Positions 34,610 through 42,868 of a stretch of 64,000 nucleotides of DNA are shown piece by piece (positions within the stretch are counted from its first letter, which is position 1; each line of letters starts with the position of its first letter). The position numbers and the translations under genes are program-made. The stretch is from Salinicoccus sesuvii. Its GTDB lineage: Bacteria > Bacillota > Bacilli > Staphylococcales > Salinicoccaceae. Below the pieces are notes generated by a model. That model saw only the letters and a program-made list of their open reading frames with translations. It was not told where the DNA came from and searched no databases. The stretch lies in contig NZ_JBHRWV010000001.1 in NCBI RefSeq assembly GCF_042648145.1, positions 248,001 through 312,000 on the forward strand, read 5' to 3'.

Positions 34610-34946
34610 TGGTATTTAAATGATTCATCACTATGATTGACATCTTTCGAACTGGAATAAATGACCAGCTTCTTAAACATGTTAATAAATACAAAAGTAT
34701 AGAGACAATTGATTAGTTTTAAATTTTAGTACTGTAAACAACCCTTTTAGATAATGGTTGATTGCAGTAATTTTTTTATTTTACAAATTTTTGGTGTAAG
34801 TATTTATTCAAAGAGTAGAATGTATCTTCCTCCGTGTTATCTGCTAAAATGAGGAAGCTATCACATCGTTACCTTATTAACTGAACTTTATCAATGTAGT
34901 GTTTGGCTTAAGGAATGTATTGAGACACTGAATATACTTAATATTA
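34610..34946. other. Gene-free AT-rich gap before the RidA operon
   Basis: About 335 bases with no supported gene. I see no convincing terminator for the Zur unit, only a weak 5-bp stem around 34739-34762. The region is more AT-rich than its left neighbour and marks the left edge of the second TRAP island. Confidence 0.45.
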
Positions 34947-34975
34947 TTGACATACAAATTTATATGTCTTACAAT
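34947..34975 (+). promoter_or_regulatory. Sigma-A promoter of the ridA/TRAP operon
   Basis: TTGACA (34947-34952) and TACAAT (34970-34975) with a 17-base spacer, 70 bases before the ridA-like ATG. The -10 box is the right half of an ATTGT-N3-ACAAT-like dyad. Confidence 0.78.
34963..34975 (+). promoter_or_regulatory. Candidate operator, copy 1
   Basis: TATGTCTTACAAT is a near copy of the full dyad found at 40328-40340 and overlaps the -10 box. Likely target of the GntR regulator encoded at 39567; inferred from recurrence at three control regions of the same island. Confidence 0.5.
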
Positions 34976-35044
34976 TATAATTGAATTTAACTAAAAATTA
35001 TAAAAATTATTACTGGATGATTGTAACGAATAAGGGGGAATAGT

Positions 35045-35503
35045 ATGAGATTTGAAGAACGGTTGGCAAATCGAGGGCTGCAATTGCCCGAATATAAGAG
35101 TAAGAAAGTTTTCGAACCGGCTGTAGTAACAGGTAATCTTGTGTTTGTATCTGGACACGCTGCCAAAGTAGATGGATCACTCGTATATAATGGGATTGTT
35201 GGTGACAGCATTTCTTTAGTGGAAGCACAAGATGCTGCAACAATATGTTTTTTGAATTGCCTCTCTGCTCTAAAAAGTAAGATAGGAGAGTTAGATAAAA
35301 TTTCTCAGTTTGTGAACGTAAAAGGATACGTAGCGAGCACACCAGCTTTTACAGATCATCCCAAGGTAATGAATGGAGTATCAGAATTGATAAACGAAGT
35401 GTTTGGCGAAACTGGGAAGCACAGCAGAATTTCTTTTGGTGCTTCATCACTGCCAGAAGGCACACCTGTAGAAGTGGAGATCGTAGTAGAAATTAAGCAT
35501 TAG
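35045..35503 (+). CDS. RidA-family (YjgF/YER057c/UK114) protein
   Basis: A 152-residue Rid protein. The body has 'GNLVFVSGHAAKVDGSLVYNG' around residues 32-52 (quoted here only as a region), 'NCLSALKSKIGELDKI' near 77 and a C-terminal 'RISFGASSLPEGTPVEVEIVVE' region with the expected Pro and Glu. The Arg commonly needed for enamine/imine deamination would lie near 'SRISFG' at about 128. Rid proteins hydrolyse reactive enamines and imines. Placed first in a TRAP catabolic operon, it may deaminate a pathway intermediate. GGGGGAA ribosome site. Confidence 0.8.
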   Translation: MRFEERLANRGLQLPEYKSKKVFEPAVVTGNLVFVSGHAAKVDGSLVYNGIVGDSISLVEAQDAATICFLNCLSALKSKIGELDKISQFVNVKGYVASTPAFTDHPKVMNGVSELINEVFGETGKHSRISFGASSLPEGTPVEVEIVVEIKH

Positions 35504-35536
35504 ATTCCAAACTCATCACAACGAAGGGGATATGAT

Positions 35537-36508
35537 ATGAATTTTTCAAATGAAATGCCATTAGGAATTAAGCAATTGTTCACAAGTGTTACTAACCTGA
35601 AAAGACACGAAAAAGTACTCATCATTACAGACGACAATAAGAAAGAGATTGGTGAATTTGTCTACGGTTATGCAAAAGAGTATTTTGATACGACCTTAAT
35701 AGTTATGCCAACCAGGAAAGGTCATGGCGCCGAACCTCCAGAAGCTGTAAGAGGTGCTATGGAGAACTGTGATGTTGCTTTTGGAGCAACAACCATGTCC
35801 ATGTACCACTCCAAAGCCCGCTTAGAAACAAGCGCGAAAGGGAGACTACGTTGGGTCGGTCTTCAGGATTATGCGTTGCATATGTTTGAAGAGGGTGGGT
35901 TAACTGCAAACTTTGATGAAGTGGCTAGTGTTATCGATCGTGTATCAGAGCATTACCAGGGAGAAACATTTAAACTACAGAGCCCAGGTGGGACAGACAT
36001 GGTTTGCAGTATCAAAGGGCGTGAACCTGTATTTGACTATGGAACATCTAAAGTACCAGGGTCTGCTTCGTTCCCACCTAATGCAGAAGTTGCTCTTGGT
36101 CCGGTTGAAGGGACTGCCAATGGTACTTTAGTCTTCGATGGCAGTATACCCCATCCAAAATTGAATATTTTAGAAAATCCAGTCACATGCAAGGTGGAGA
36201 ACGGTTACATTACAGAAATTACAGGAGAAGAAGAAGCAAATATTTTAAGAGAGATTCTTGAGACTTTTGAAGACGATACAGTCTATAACATTGCAGAACT
36301 CGGGTTGGGTTTAAATGAAAAGAACGTCATATGTGGTCATATGGCACCCGATGAAGGATCTCTTGGAAATATTCATATTGGAATTGGAAAAAACTTAAAC
36401 TTCGGTGGTCATGTAGATTCGCCTTTGCACCTTGACCTCGTAATGCGTGATGTCACAATCGAAATAGATGGTCGTCTGTTGATGGAAGAAGGCAAACTGA
36501 AAGTCTAA
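35537..36508 (+). CDS. M29 aminopeptidase-fold metalloenzyme, possibly NicX-like
   Basis: A 323-residue protein of the thermophilic metallo-aminopeptidase (M29) fold. Candidate metal ligands are Glu in 'LGPVEGTANG' near 195, Glu in 'NIAELGLGLN' near 255, His in 'GNIHIGIG' near 279 and the H-x-D pair in 'PLHLDLVM' near 297-299. It is shorter than true M29 peptidases (about 370-410) and carries a longer Gly-rich centre. The same fold is used by 2,5-dihydroxypyridine dioxygenase (NicX), so ring cleavage as well as peptide hydrolysis is possible. Location between RidA and a TRAP transporter favours a catabolic enzyme over a housekeeping peptidase. Confidence 0.65.
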   Translation: MNFSNEMPLGIKQLFTSVTNLKRHEKVLIITDDNKKEIGEFVYGYAKEYFDTTLIVMPTRKGHGAEPPEAVRGAMENCDVAFGATTMSMYHSKARLETSAKGRLRWVGLQDYALHMFEEGGLTANFDEVASVIDRVSEHYQGETFKLQSPGGTDMVCSIKGREPVFDYGTSKVPGSASFPPNAEVALGPVEGTANGTLVFDGSIPHPKLNILENPVTCKVENGYITEITGEEEANILREILETFEDDTVYNIAELGLGLNEKNVICGHMAPDEGSLGNIHIGIGKNLNFGGHVDSPLHLDLVMRDVTIEIDGRLLMEEGKLKV

Positions 36509-36514
36509 TGTCAT

Positions 36515-36546
36515 TAAAAGTGAGAAGGTATACCTTCTCACTTTTA
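36515..36546 (+). terminator. Perfect palindromic hairpin after the M29-like gene
   Basis: A 16-bp perfect inverted repeat (36515-36530 with 36531-36546) begins 7 bases after the stop and ends in T/A-rich sequence. It may terminate or attenuate between the two enzymes and the TRAP genes. Confidence 0.7.
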
Positions 36547-36571
36547 AATAAATAAAAATTTTTATCACTAA

Positions 36572-36586
36572 ATAAAAGCGCTTACA
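36572..36586 (+). promoter_or_regulatory. Candidate cre site before the second TRAP transporter
   Basis: ATAAAAGCGCTTACA matches WTGNAARCGNWWWCA at 14 of 15 positions and lies 34 bases before the DctP gene, so CcpA repression of uptake is likely (inferred). Confidence 0.6.
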
Positions 36587-36619
36587 TAAAAAACGGTTTA
36601 ATACGAAAGGTATGGTGCT

Positions 36620-37630
36620 ATGAAGAAAAAGAGTATTTTACCTATTCTGGGTATGATTATGATTGTCGCACTGATTGCGGTAGGCTGTTCGATTAGAGCA
36701 AATACAGAAGTGGAAAGTAAGAAAATTGTTAGTGTAGCAACGGTACAGCCAGTACATCATCCAATTAATCAAGGACTTTCAGCTTTTGAAGCATACATTG
36801 AGAAACACCTTTCCGATAAATTTGAGGTAAGAGTATATACAGATGGTGTCATCGGATCGAATTCTGAAGCTTTGGAGCTACTACAATTAGGTTCACTTGA
36901 TATGGTAGCCACAAGTGGCAGTGATCTCGAGGCTTATGCCAACGAATATAAGATTTTCAGTCTTCCCTATGTTTTCGAAGACGAAGAAAATTTTAGAGAA
37001 GTAATGAAAAAAGAAGAATTTAACCAATTGATATACGATTCTACTGTTGATAAAGGTATTCAAGGTGTGGGGTGGTTTGCGAATGGAGTAAATAACTTCT
37101 ATTCAAAAAAGAAGATTGAAACTCCAGCTGATTTGAGAGGCTTGAAAATAAGAGTACAGCCGAGTGAAGCCAACGTAAGAATGGTAAATGGTTTTAATGC
37201 TGCAGCAACTGTGCTCGCGTATGGAGAAATCTATACTGCAATGCAAAGTAACGTTATTGATGTAGCTTCTAATCCAGAAATGGCTCTTGTAGATATGAAA
37301 CACGGTGAAGTGGCCAATTATTATTCAAGGACGGAGCATCAGATATTCACCGACATGTTTGTAACGACACCAAGTTTTATGGAAAACCTCTCCGGTGAAG
37401 AGGAAGAAATATTCGAAGAAGGGTTTAAACTCAGTACACAGGTAGCGAATAATGCATGGGATGCGCGTATTGAAGAAGCAATAATTGAAGCCGAAGATAT
37501 GGGTCTTGAGTTCGTCACTCCTGATAAGTCACTATTTGAAGAGGTTCAAGCACCTGTTAGGGAAAAGATGTTACAAGAATATTCAGAGCTGCAACCTTTG
37601 TATGAGATTATCAGGGAGAGTCAGGAATAG
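36620..37630 (+). CDS. TRAP transporter substrate-binding lipoprotein DctP
   Basis: A 336-residue extracytoplasmic binding protein. The signal carries a lipobox-like 'IAVGC' near residue 23. DctP marks include 'SLPYVFEDEENFREVM' near 113-128, 'LRGLKIRVQPSEANVRM' near 173 with the carboxylate-binding Arg, and 'AMQSNVIDVASNPE' near 208. It belongs to the same family as the DctP at 10484 but is only distantly similar, so a different ligand is expected. Permease genes follow with a 12-base gap. Weak ribosome site AAAGG. Confidence 0.85.
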   Translation: MKKKSILPILGMIMIVALIAVGCSIRANTEVESKKIVSVATVQPVHHPINQGLSAFEAYIEKHLSDKFEVRVYTDGVIGSNSEALELLQLGSLDMVATSGSDLEAYANEYKIFSLPYVFEDEENFREVMKKEEFNQLIYDSTVDKGIQGVGWFANGVNNFYSKKKIETPADLRGLKIRVQPSEANVRMVNGFNAAATVLAYGEIYTAMQSNVIDVASNPEMALVDMKHGEVANYYSRTEHQIFTDMFVTTPSFMENLSGEEEEIFEEGFKLSTQVANNAWDARIEEAIIEAEDMGLEFVTPDKSLFEEVQAPVREKMLQEYSELQPLYEIIRESQE

Positions 37631-37642
37631 GAGGAGTATATT

Positions 37643-38128
37643 ATGGAAGACTTTAAGTCCAGGCTTGATATGGTGTTGAGTGGATTATGCGCAGGATTGC
37701 TCGCTTTTATGACGATATTGACAATTTTTCAGGTTTTTATGCGATATGTCATTCAGCAACCCAGTACCGTTTCTGAAGATCTTCTAGGCTTTGCTTTCGT
37801 ATGGGTGTCTTTACTGGCGACTGCGCTTGTTTTTGGACAGAAAGACCATATCAAAATTACACTACTGTCAGATAAAATTACTGGCATAGGTGGTCTGATT
37901 TTGAAAATTTTCAGCGAAGTTCTAATAATGATTGTCGCTATGGCAGTTTTCGTAATTGGTGGTAAATACTTAATGGACGTGGGGGCCCTTCAACTTTCTC
38001 CAACTCTTGGCATAAACTTGAATTGGATATATATCGTGCTACCAATTAGTGGCATATTAATTATCTTTTACAATATACACTTTATCCTCATGGAAGTAAA
38101 AAACTATAGGCAAGGAGTGTTTAAATGA
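37643..38128 (+). CDS. TRAP transporter small permease DctQ
   Basis: A 161-residue protein with four transmembrane segments (about 10-32, 45-65, 85-108 and 125-148) and the DctQ motif 'FMRYVIQQPSTVSEDL' near 32-47. AGGAGGAG lies before the ATG, and the gene overlaps dctM by 4 bases. Works with the flanking DctP and DctM proteins. Confidence 0.85.
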   Translation: MEDFKSRLDMVLSGLCAGLLAFMTILTIFQVFMRYVIQQPSTVSEDLLGFAFVWVSLLATALVFGQKDHIKITLLSDKITGIGGLILKIFSEVLIMIVAMAVFVIGGKYLMDVGALQLSPTLGINLNWIYIVLPISGILIIFYNIHFILMEVKNYRQGVFK

Positions 38129-39429
38129 GTATTGCAATCAGCTCAGGACTTTTAATATTGGTTGTTGTTTTAGTCTTACTTGCCATTGGTATTCCTATTG
38201 GGATTACGTTGATCATTGCTTCCATTTTTGCGATTATTCAATCATTAGGGTTCTCTGCAGCCATTCCCTCTTCTTCCTTAAAGATGTTTCAAGGGATTAA
38301 CGTGTTTACTTTGTTGGCCATACCTTTTTTCATTCTGGCAGGTAACATTATGAATAAAGGAGGGATTGCTTTAAGGTTGATCAATCTTGCAACAGCTATA
38401 ACCGGAAGAGTTCCGGGATCATTAGCTCATACAAATGTAGTTGCAAATATGCTTTTTGGTTCTGTATCTGGATCAGGAACAGCAGCTGTTTCCGCAATGG
38501 GTTCGACGATGGGTCCTATACAAAAGAGAAAAGGCTATGACGAAGACTTTTCAAGTGCAATAAATATAGCGACTGCCCCCACAGGGTTTCTGATTCCTCC
38601 AAGTACCGCGCTCATCACCTACGGGCTTGCAAGTGGTGGTACATCCATTGCAGCTCTATTTCTGGCTGGTATCATTCCCGGCATTCTATGGGGAGTGGCT
38701 TGTATGATAGTTGCTTATTTTTACGCCCGAAAGAAGGGATACGTTGAGACAGAGAAAGTCACTTTTAAAGAATTTATTAATGTCTTTCTAAAGAGTGTTC
38801 CTAGTCTTTTTCTTATTGTGATCGTTGTTGCTGGTATAGTGATGGGAGTGTTTACAGCAACTGAAGGAGCAGCTGTAGCTGTGATGTATAGCTTATTACT
38901 CGCTACAGTGTTTTACCGTTCATTAAGTCTGAAGGACTTGTACGAAGTACTGGTCAGTAGTGCAAAGCTATCTGCAATCATAATGTTTCTTATCGGAGCA
39001 TCCAACATTTTGGCATGGGTCATGTCATTCACCGGCATCCCTGAGATGTTAGCTGAAAGCGTACTTGGTATTTCGCAGAACACAATCCTCATCTTTTTGG
39101 TACTTAATATTCTAATATTATTGGTCGGAACTTTTATGGACCTAACACCGGCAATTCTAATATTTACACCTATTCTGCTTCCAGTCTCATTGGAACTTGG
39201 TATGGATCCTGTGCAATTTGGTATTATGTTGACACTTGCGTTGTCTATTGGAACAATTACACCGCCTGTAGGAAATGTATTATTCACTGGTCTTAAAATA
39301 TCAGATCGAAAAATTGAAAAAGTGATGCCTCATCTTTTTAAATTTTATCTTGCCATTATTATAGTCTTACTGATCATCACTTATATGCCGTGGTTCTCTA
39401 ATGCTTTGCCGAGGCTCGCAGGATATTAA
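38125..39429 (+). CDS. TRAP transporter large permease DctM
   Basis: A 434-residue protein with about twelve membrane segments. DctM blocks: 'IPFFILAGNIMNKGGI' near residue 68, 'GSVSGSGTAAVSAMGSTMGP' near 112, 'FLIPPSTALITYG' near 155 and 'LALSIGTITPPVGNVLF' near 373. It is the ion-coupled translocation channel for the ligand bound by the adjacent DctP. The GntR gene begins 138 bases after its stop behind its own control region. Confidence 0.88.
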   Translation: MSIAISSGLLILVVVLVLLAIGIPIGITLIIASIFAIIQSLGFSAAIPSSSLKMFQGINVFTLLAIPFFILAGNIMNKGGIALRLINLATAITGRVPGSLAHTNVVANMLFGSVSGSGTAAVSAMGSTMGPIQKRKGYDEDFSSAINIATAPTGFLIPPSTALITYGLASGGTSIAALFLAGIIPGILWGVACMIVAYFYARKKGYVETEKVTFKEFINVFLKSVPSLFLIVIVVAGIVMGVFTATEGAAVAVMYSLLLATVFYRSLSLKDLYEVLVSSAKLSAIIMFLIGASNILAWVMSFTGIPEMLAESVLGISQNTILIFLVLNILILLVGTFMDLTPAILIFTPILLPVSLELGMDPVQFGIMLTLALSIGTITPPVGNVLFTGLKISDRKIEKVMPHLFKFYLAIIIVLLIITYMPWFSNALPRLAGY

Positions 39430-39456
39430 TAAAAATTTATAAATAACTGTGGTATT

Positions 39457-39469
39457 ATTGACTTACAAT
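39457..39469 (+). promoter_or_regulatory. Candidate operator, copy 2
   Basis: ATTGACTTACAAT, with one difference per arm from the dyad ATTGT-N3-ACAAT, lies about 100 bases before the GntR gene. It suggests autoregulation; inferred. Confidence 0.45.
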
Positions 39470-39566
39470 AATATTAGTCTAAAGAAATTAGCATTTTATC
39501 TTTTAATATGGATATTGGCAACGTGATCAGTCAGATTACTTTTAAAGAACGAAAGATGGGAAGTAT

Positions 39567-40256
39567 ATGAATAATTATAGAATGGAAGCGGTGCAACGGA
39601 ACACTTTATCTCAGCAAGTCTTAGAGAAAATTATCCACCTTCTGATGGAGGGGCAATTAAACCCAGGAGATAAATTACCTTCTGAAATGACACTTATGCA
39701 CCAGTTTGATGTGAGTCGACCCGTGTTAAGAGAGGCACTGAGCTCGCTTGAAACATTAGAAATTGTGTCCAGACGTCCTAGAGGCGGAACCTTTATCAAC
39801 AGTAAGGTGGGGAGTAGCCCTTTTATGGCGATGTTGTCATTATCAATCAATAACGTCCCAGCTGTTATTGAAGCCAGAATGACGTTAGAGCTTGGCCTCG
39901 TAACAATCGCGGCTGAGAAAATTTCATCTGAGCAACTAGATAAACTACAAGACACAATTACAAAACTTGAAGCAAAAAAAGATAATGACTATGGCCATAT
40001 TGATAAAGAATTCCATAGAATCATTGCGCACAGTGCTGACAATCCTGTTGTTGAAGGAATGATTGATTCACTGTTGATTTCTCACGAGAAGACGAATAGC
40101 TTAATACCTTTTCGAGAGAAAAATAAAACGCTTCAGCATCACAAAAATATTTTCAGTGCTTTAGAAGCACATAACCCTGTTAAAGCGTTTCAAGAGATGT
40201 ACAATCATTTGAGCGATGTAAGGGATAAAATTCTTCAACACACATCTGAATACTAG
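39567..40256 (+). CDS. GntR-family regulator with FCD domain (FadR/UxuR type)
   Basis: A 229-residue regulator. The winged helix (residues about 8-78) shows 'LNPGDKLPSEMTLMHQFDVS' around 30-50 and 'SRPVLREALSSLE'. The FCD helical domain has metal-binding contexts 'IDKEFHRIIAHSADN' near 148 and 'LQHHKNIFSALE' near 190. It sits between the TRAP genes and the kdgD/aldehyde dehydrogenase pair, and the ATTGT-N3-ACAAT dyads around all three promoters make it the probable master regulator of the island. The ligand is unknown. Confidence 0.87.
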   Translation: MNNYRMEAVQRNTLSQQVLEKIIHLLMEGQLNPGDKLPSEMTLMHQFDVSRPVLREALSSLETLEIVSRRPRGGTFINSKVGSSPFMAMLSLSINNVPAVIEARMTLELGLVTIAAEKISSEQLDKLQDTITKLEAKKDNDYGHIDKEFHRIIAHSADNPVVEGMIDSLLISHEKTNSLIPFREKNKTLQHHKNIFSALEAHNPVKAFQEMYNHLSDVRDKILQHTSEY

Positions 40257-40269
40257 TATTAGAATAATC

Positions 40270-40296
40270 AAACCACCTGAGAAAGGTGGTTTTTGT
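40270..40296 (+). terminator. Terminator of the gntR gene
   Basis: A 9-bp stem (40270-40278 with 40284-40292) with a 5-base loop and a following T-run, 13 bases after the gntR stop. Confidence 0.8.
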
Positions 40297-40311
40297 TTTC
40301 TAATTTTTTAA

Positions 40312-40340
40312 TTGACAGAATTATTTTATTGTCTTACAAT
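40312..40340 (+). promoter_or_regulatory. Sigma-A promoter of kdgD
   Basis: TTGACA (40312-40317) and TACAAT (40335-40340) separated by 17 bases, 30 bases before the kdgD ATG. Confidence 0.8.
40328..40340 (+). promoter_or_regulatory. Candidate operator, copy 3 (best match)
   Basis: ATTGTCTTACAAT is a perfect ATTGT-N3-ACAAT dyad covering the -10 box. A larger dyad with TTGTCT at 40329-40334 and AGACAA about 20 bases further is also visible. Likely GntR target; inferred. Confidence 0.55.
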
Positions 40341-40370
40341 TATAAATATAGACAAAATAGGGGGTATAAA

Positions 40371-41285
40371 ATGAAGGGTACGAAAAAACAAGTTCCTAAT
40401 GGAATTTTAGGATTTCCTGTCGCACCTATGGATAAAGCGGGCGTTATTGATTACGAAAGTCTCAAGAGAAATATTGAGTTTTTATTGGAAGAAGGATTGC
40501 AAAGTATTTTTATAGCGTGTGGTGCTGGAGAACTACAGTCTATAAATATTGAGGAATACAGGAAAATGGTATCGGTTGGAATTGAGTCAACAGCTGGCAA
40601 GGTTCCATTGTATACAGGTGTAGGTGGGAATTTAAGTGCAGCATTGGAGCAAGCAGAAATCTCTGCAGAACTTGGAGCAGATGGCTATCTTATTTTGCCG
40701 CCTTACTTGATTGAACCTTCACAAGATGGTATCAGTGAATATTTGGGCTCCATTATTAAAAGTACGCAATTGAGAGCAATCGTTTATCAAAGAGATAATT
40801 GTGTTTTGGAAATCGATACAATTGAGAATTTATGTGATCATCCACAATTGGTAGGTTTTAAAGATGGTGTGGGTAACATGGAATTTAACATTGAACTCAA
40901 GCATAGGCTAGGGGACCGCTTGGAGTACATAAATGGATTGCCTTTGGCAGAGATGACTATGGCGGCATACTCAGGAATAGGTTTCCACTCTTACTCTTCA
41001 GCCATTTCAAACTATATTCCTCATATATCTTCTCTTTATTACAAGGCATTACTCGATGGTAACAGCCGACTTTCAGATGAGATCTACCGAGATGTGATTC
41101 TGCCCATTAATAAAATTAGAAAGATGAAAAAGGGATACGCAGTAGCACTAATCAAAGCAGGTATGAAGATAGTTGGCTTACCTATCTCATTAAATGTTCG
41201 TGCACCTATTGTTCCAGTGGAAGATGTCCATTACCAAGCACTTGAAAAAGTTATTTTGAATGCATTAGAAAAATACCCGAAGTAA
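40371..41285 (+). CDS. kdgD: 5-dehydro-4-deoxyglucarate dehydratase KdgD (DapA/NAL superfamily)
   Basis: A 304-residue TIM-barrel lyase. 'GILGFPVAPMD' at the start, 'IFIACGAGELQSI' near residue 45, 'YTGVGGNLSAALEQA' near 80, 'VYQRDNCVLEI' near 138 and the Schiff-base Lys in 'LVGFKDGVGNME' near 161 closely resemble B. subtilis YcbC as I remember it. It would convert 5-dehydro-4-deoxyglucarate to 2-oxoglutarate semialdehyde, water and CO2. A related deaminase of hydroxyproline breakdown makes the same product, so the substrate should be kept open. ATG 40371 is chosen because GGGGG precedes it; the longer frame begins in the promoter. Confidence 0.85.
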   Translation: MKGTKKQVPNGILGFPVAPMDKAGVIDYESLKRNIEFLLEEGLQSIFIACGAGELQSINIEEYRKMVSVGIESTAGKVPLYTGVGGNLSAALEQAEISAELGADGYLILPPYLIEPSQDGISEYLGSIIKSTQLRAIVYQRDNCVLEIDTIENLCDHPQLVGFKDGVGNMEFNIELKHRLGDRLEYINGLPLAEMTMAAYSGIGFHSYSSAISNYIPHISSLYYKALLDGNSRLSDEIYRDVILPINKIRKMKKGYAVALIKAGMKIVGLPISLNVRAPIVPVEDVHYQALEKVILNALEKYPK

Positions 41286-41309
41286 GAGAATGATGGAGGA
41301 GTGTTTATA

Positions 41310-42749
41310 ATGACTGAAACATATAAAAACTATATCAATGGCATATGGTCTACGGCAGAAAAAAACGAAACAATAGAAAGTCACAATCCAGCGAATACAG
41401 ATGAGTTGGTTGGCAAGTTTCAAAGCTCAACTGTCAATGACGTTAATGCTGCAGTTGATGCCGCAAGTTCTGCAAAGTTAGCATGGAAAAAGTGTACAGG
41501 AAATGATAGAGGCGATTTGTTGTTTAAAGTAGCAGCTATCATCGAAGGAAGAATAGACGACATTGCATTAACAATGACTAAAGAAATGGGTAAAACACTG
41601 GCTGAAGCTCGAGGAGAAACTGCACGAGGGGTAGCAATTTTGAGGTATTATGCAGGAGAAGGAATGCGCTCCATTGGGGATGTAATCCCTTCAACGGATA
41701 AGGATGCACTTATGTTTACGACACGCACTCCTTTAGGTGTCGTGGGAGTTATTACACCGTGGAATTTCCCAGTAGCTATTCCAATATGGAAAATGGCACC
41801 CGCATTGATTTATGGGAATACTGTTGTTATAAAACCTGCCAGTGAAGCTGCTATAACTTGTGCGAAAATAATTGAGTGTTTCCATGAAGCAGGAATGCCA
41901 GAAGGTGTCGTTAACTTCGTATCCGGAGCAGGGTCAGTTATAGGACCGGCTTTATCTGGACATTCGGAAGTAAATGCCATTACTTTCACTGGTTCAAACA
42001 GTGTCGGAAAACAACTTGCTCAGAAAGCAGTCGAACGGGGTATCAAGTATCAGCTTGAAATGGGTGGGAAAAACCCAGTCATTGTAACAGAAGACGCTAA
42101 TCTTGATTTGGCAGTATCGGCAACAATAAGTGGAGGACTCAAATCAACAGGACAAAAATGTACTGCTACAAGTCGAGTTATTGTTCACAGTAGTGTTTAT
42201 GAAGAATTCAAGAGCAAACTTGTCAAAGAAGTATCAGCCATATCGGTTGGAGACGGTAGTTCAGAAGATACGTGGATGGGACCTTCTGTCAGTCAAACAC
42301 AGCTAGATACAGTACTGTCGTATATAGATATAGGTAAGAAAGAAGGCGCTGAATTGCTAACCGGTGGTGAAAAAGTTAATGAAAGTAAAGGGTACTTCAT
42401 CACTCCAGCGGTATTCGACTCGGTCACCTCAGAAATGACAATCGCTCAAGAAGAAATATTTGGACCTGTACTAGCTCTGATGAAAGTCGATTCTATTGAA
42501 GAAGCTATTGATCTTGCTAATGATTCAGATTATGGTTTAAGCGCTTCTATATTTACAAGTGACATTTCAAAAATGCTCTCCTTTATCGATGACATGGATG
42601 CAGGTCTTGTCAGAATAAATGCTGAAAGTGCTGGAGTAGAACTTCAGGCACCATTTGGTGGAATGAAAAAATCTAGCTCTCATTCAAGAGAGCAAGGAAA
42701 AGCTGCGATTGAGTTCTTTACAAACATTAAAACTATTTTTATAAAATAA
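41310..42749 (+). CDS. 2-oxoglutarate semialdehyde dehydrogenase
   Basis: A 479-residue aldehyde dehydrogenase. Catalytic Cys is in 'GGLKSTGQKCTATSR' near 280, general-base Glu in 'QLEMGGKNPV' near 248, and the oxyanion Asn in 'ITPWNFPVAIP' near 148. Position directly after kdgD matches the ycbC-ycbD order in B. subtilis and points to oxidation of 2-oxoglutarate semialdehyde to 2-oxoglutarate, feeding the TCA cycle. GGAGGAG lies 8 bases before the ATG at 41310, so this start is preferred to the GTG at 41301. A terminator follows. Confidence 0.86.
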   Translation: MTETYKNYINGIWSTAEKNETIESHNPANTDELVGKFQSSTVNDVNAAVDAASSAKLAWKKCTGNDRGDLLFKVAAIIEGRIDDIALTMTKEMGKTLAEARGETARGVAILRYYAGEGMRSIGDVIPSTDKDALMFTTRTPLGVVGVITPWNFPVAIPIWKMAPALIYGNTVVIKPASEAAITCAKIIECFHEAGMPEGVVNFVSGAGSVIGPALSGHSEVNAITFTGSNSVGKQLAQKAVERGIKYQLEMGGKNPVIVTEDANLDLAVSATISGGLKSTGQKCTATSRVIVHSSVYEEFKSKLVKEVSAISVGDGSSEDTWMGPSVSQTQLDTVLSYIDIGKKEGAELLTGGEKVNESKGYFITPAVFDSVTSEMTIAQEEIFGPVLALMKVDSIEEAIDLANDSDYGLSASIFTSDISKMLSFIDDMDAGLVRINAESAGVELQAPFGGMKKSSSHSREQGKAAIEFFTNIKTIFIK

Positions 42750-42810
42750 TTTTTTAGTTATACTCTCTAAAGTACGTGAGCTCTAAACATAAAAATTGAG
42801 TTGTTGAACC

Positions 42811-42856
42811 AAGAAGACAGAAAATCGACTTCCGATTTTCTGTCTTCCTTTTTTTA
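42811..42856. terminator. Bidirectional terminator at the end of the second TRAP island
   Basis: A 14-15-bp stem (42813-42826 with 42833-42847) followed by T-runs separates the dehydrogenase gene from the convergent methyltransferase gene. Confidence 0.82.
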
Positions 42857-42868
42857 CATATTAATTAT

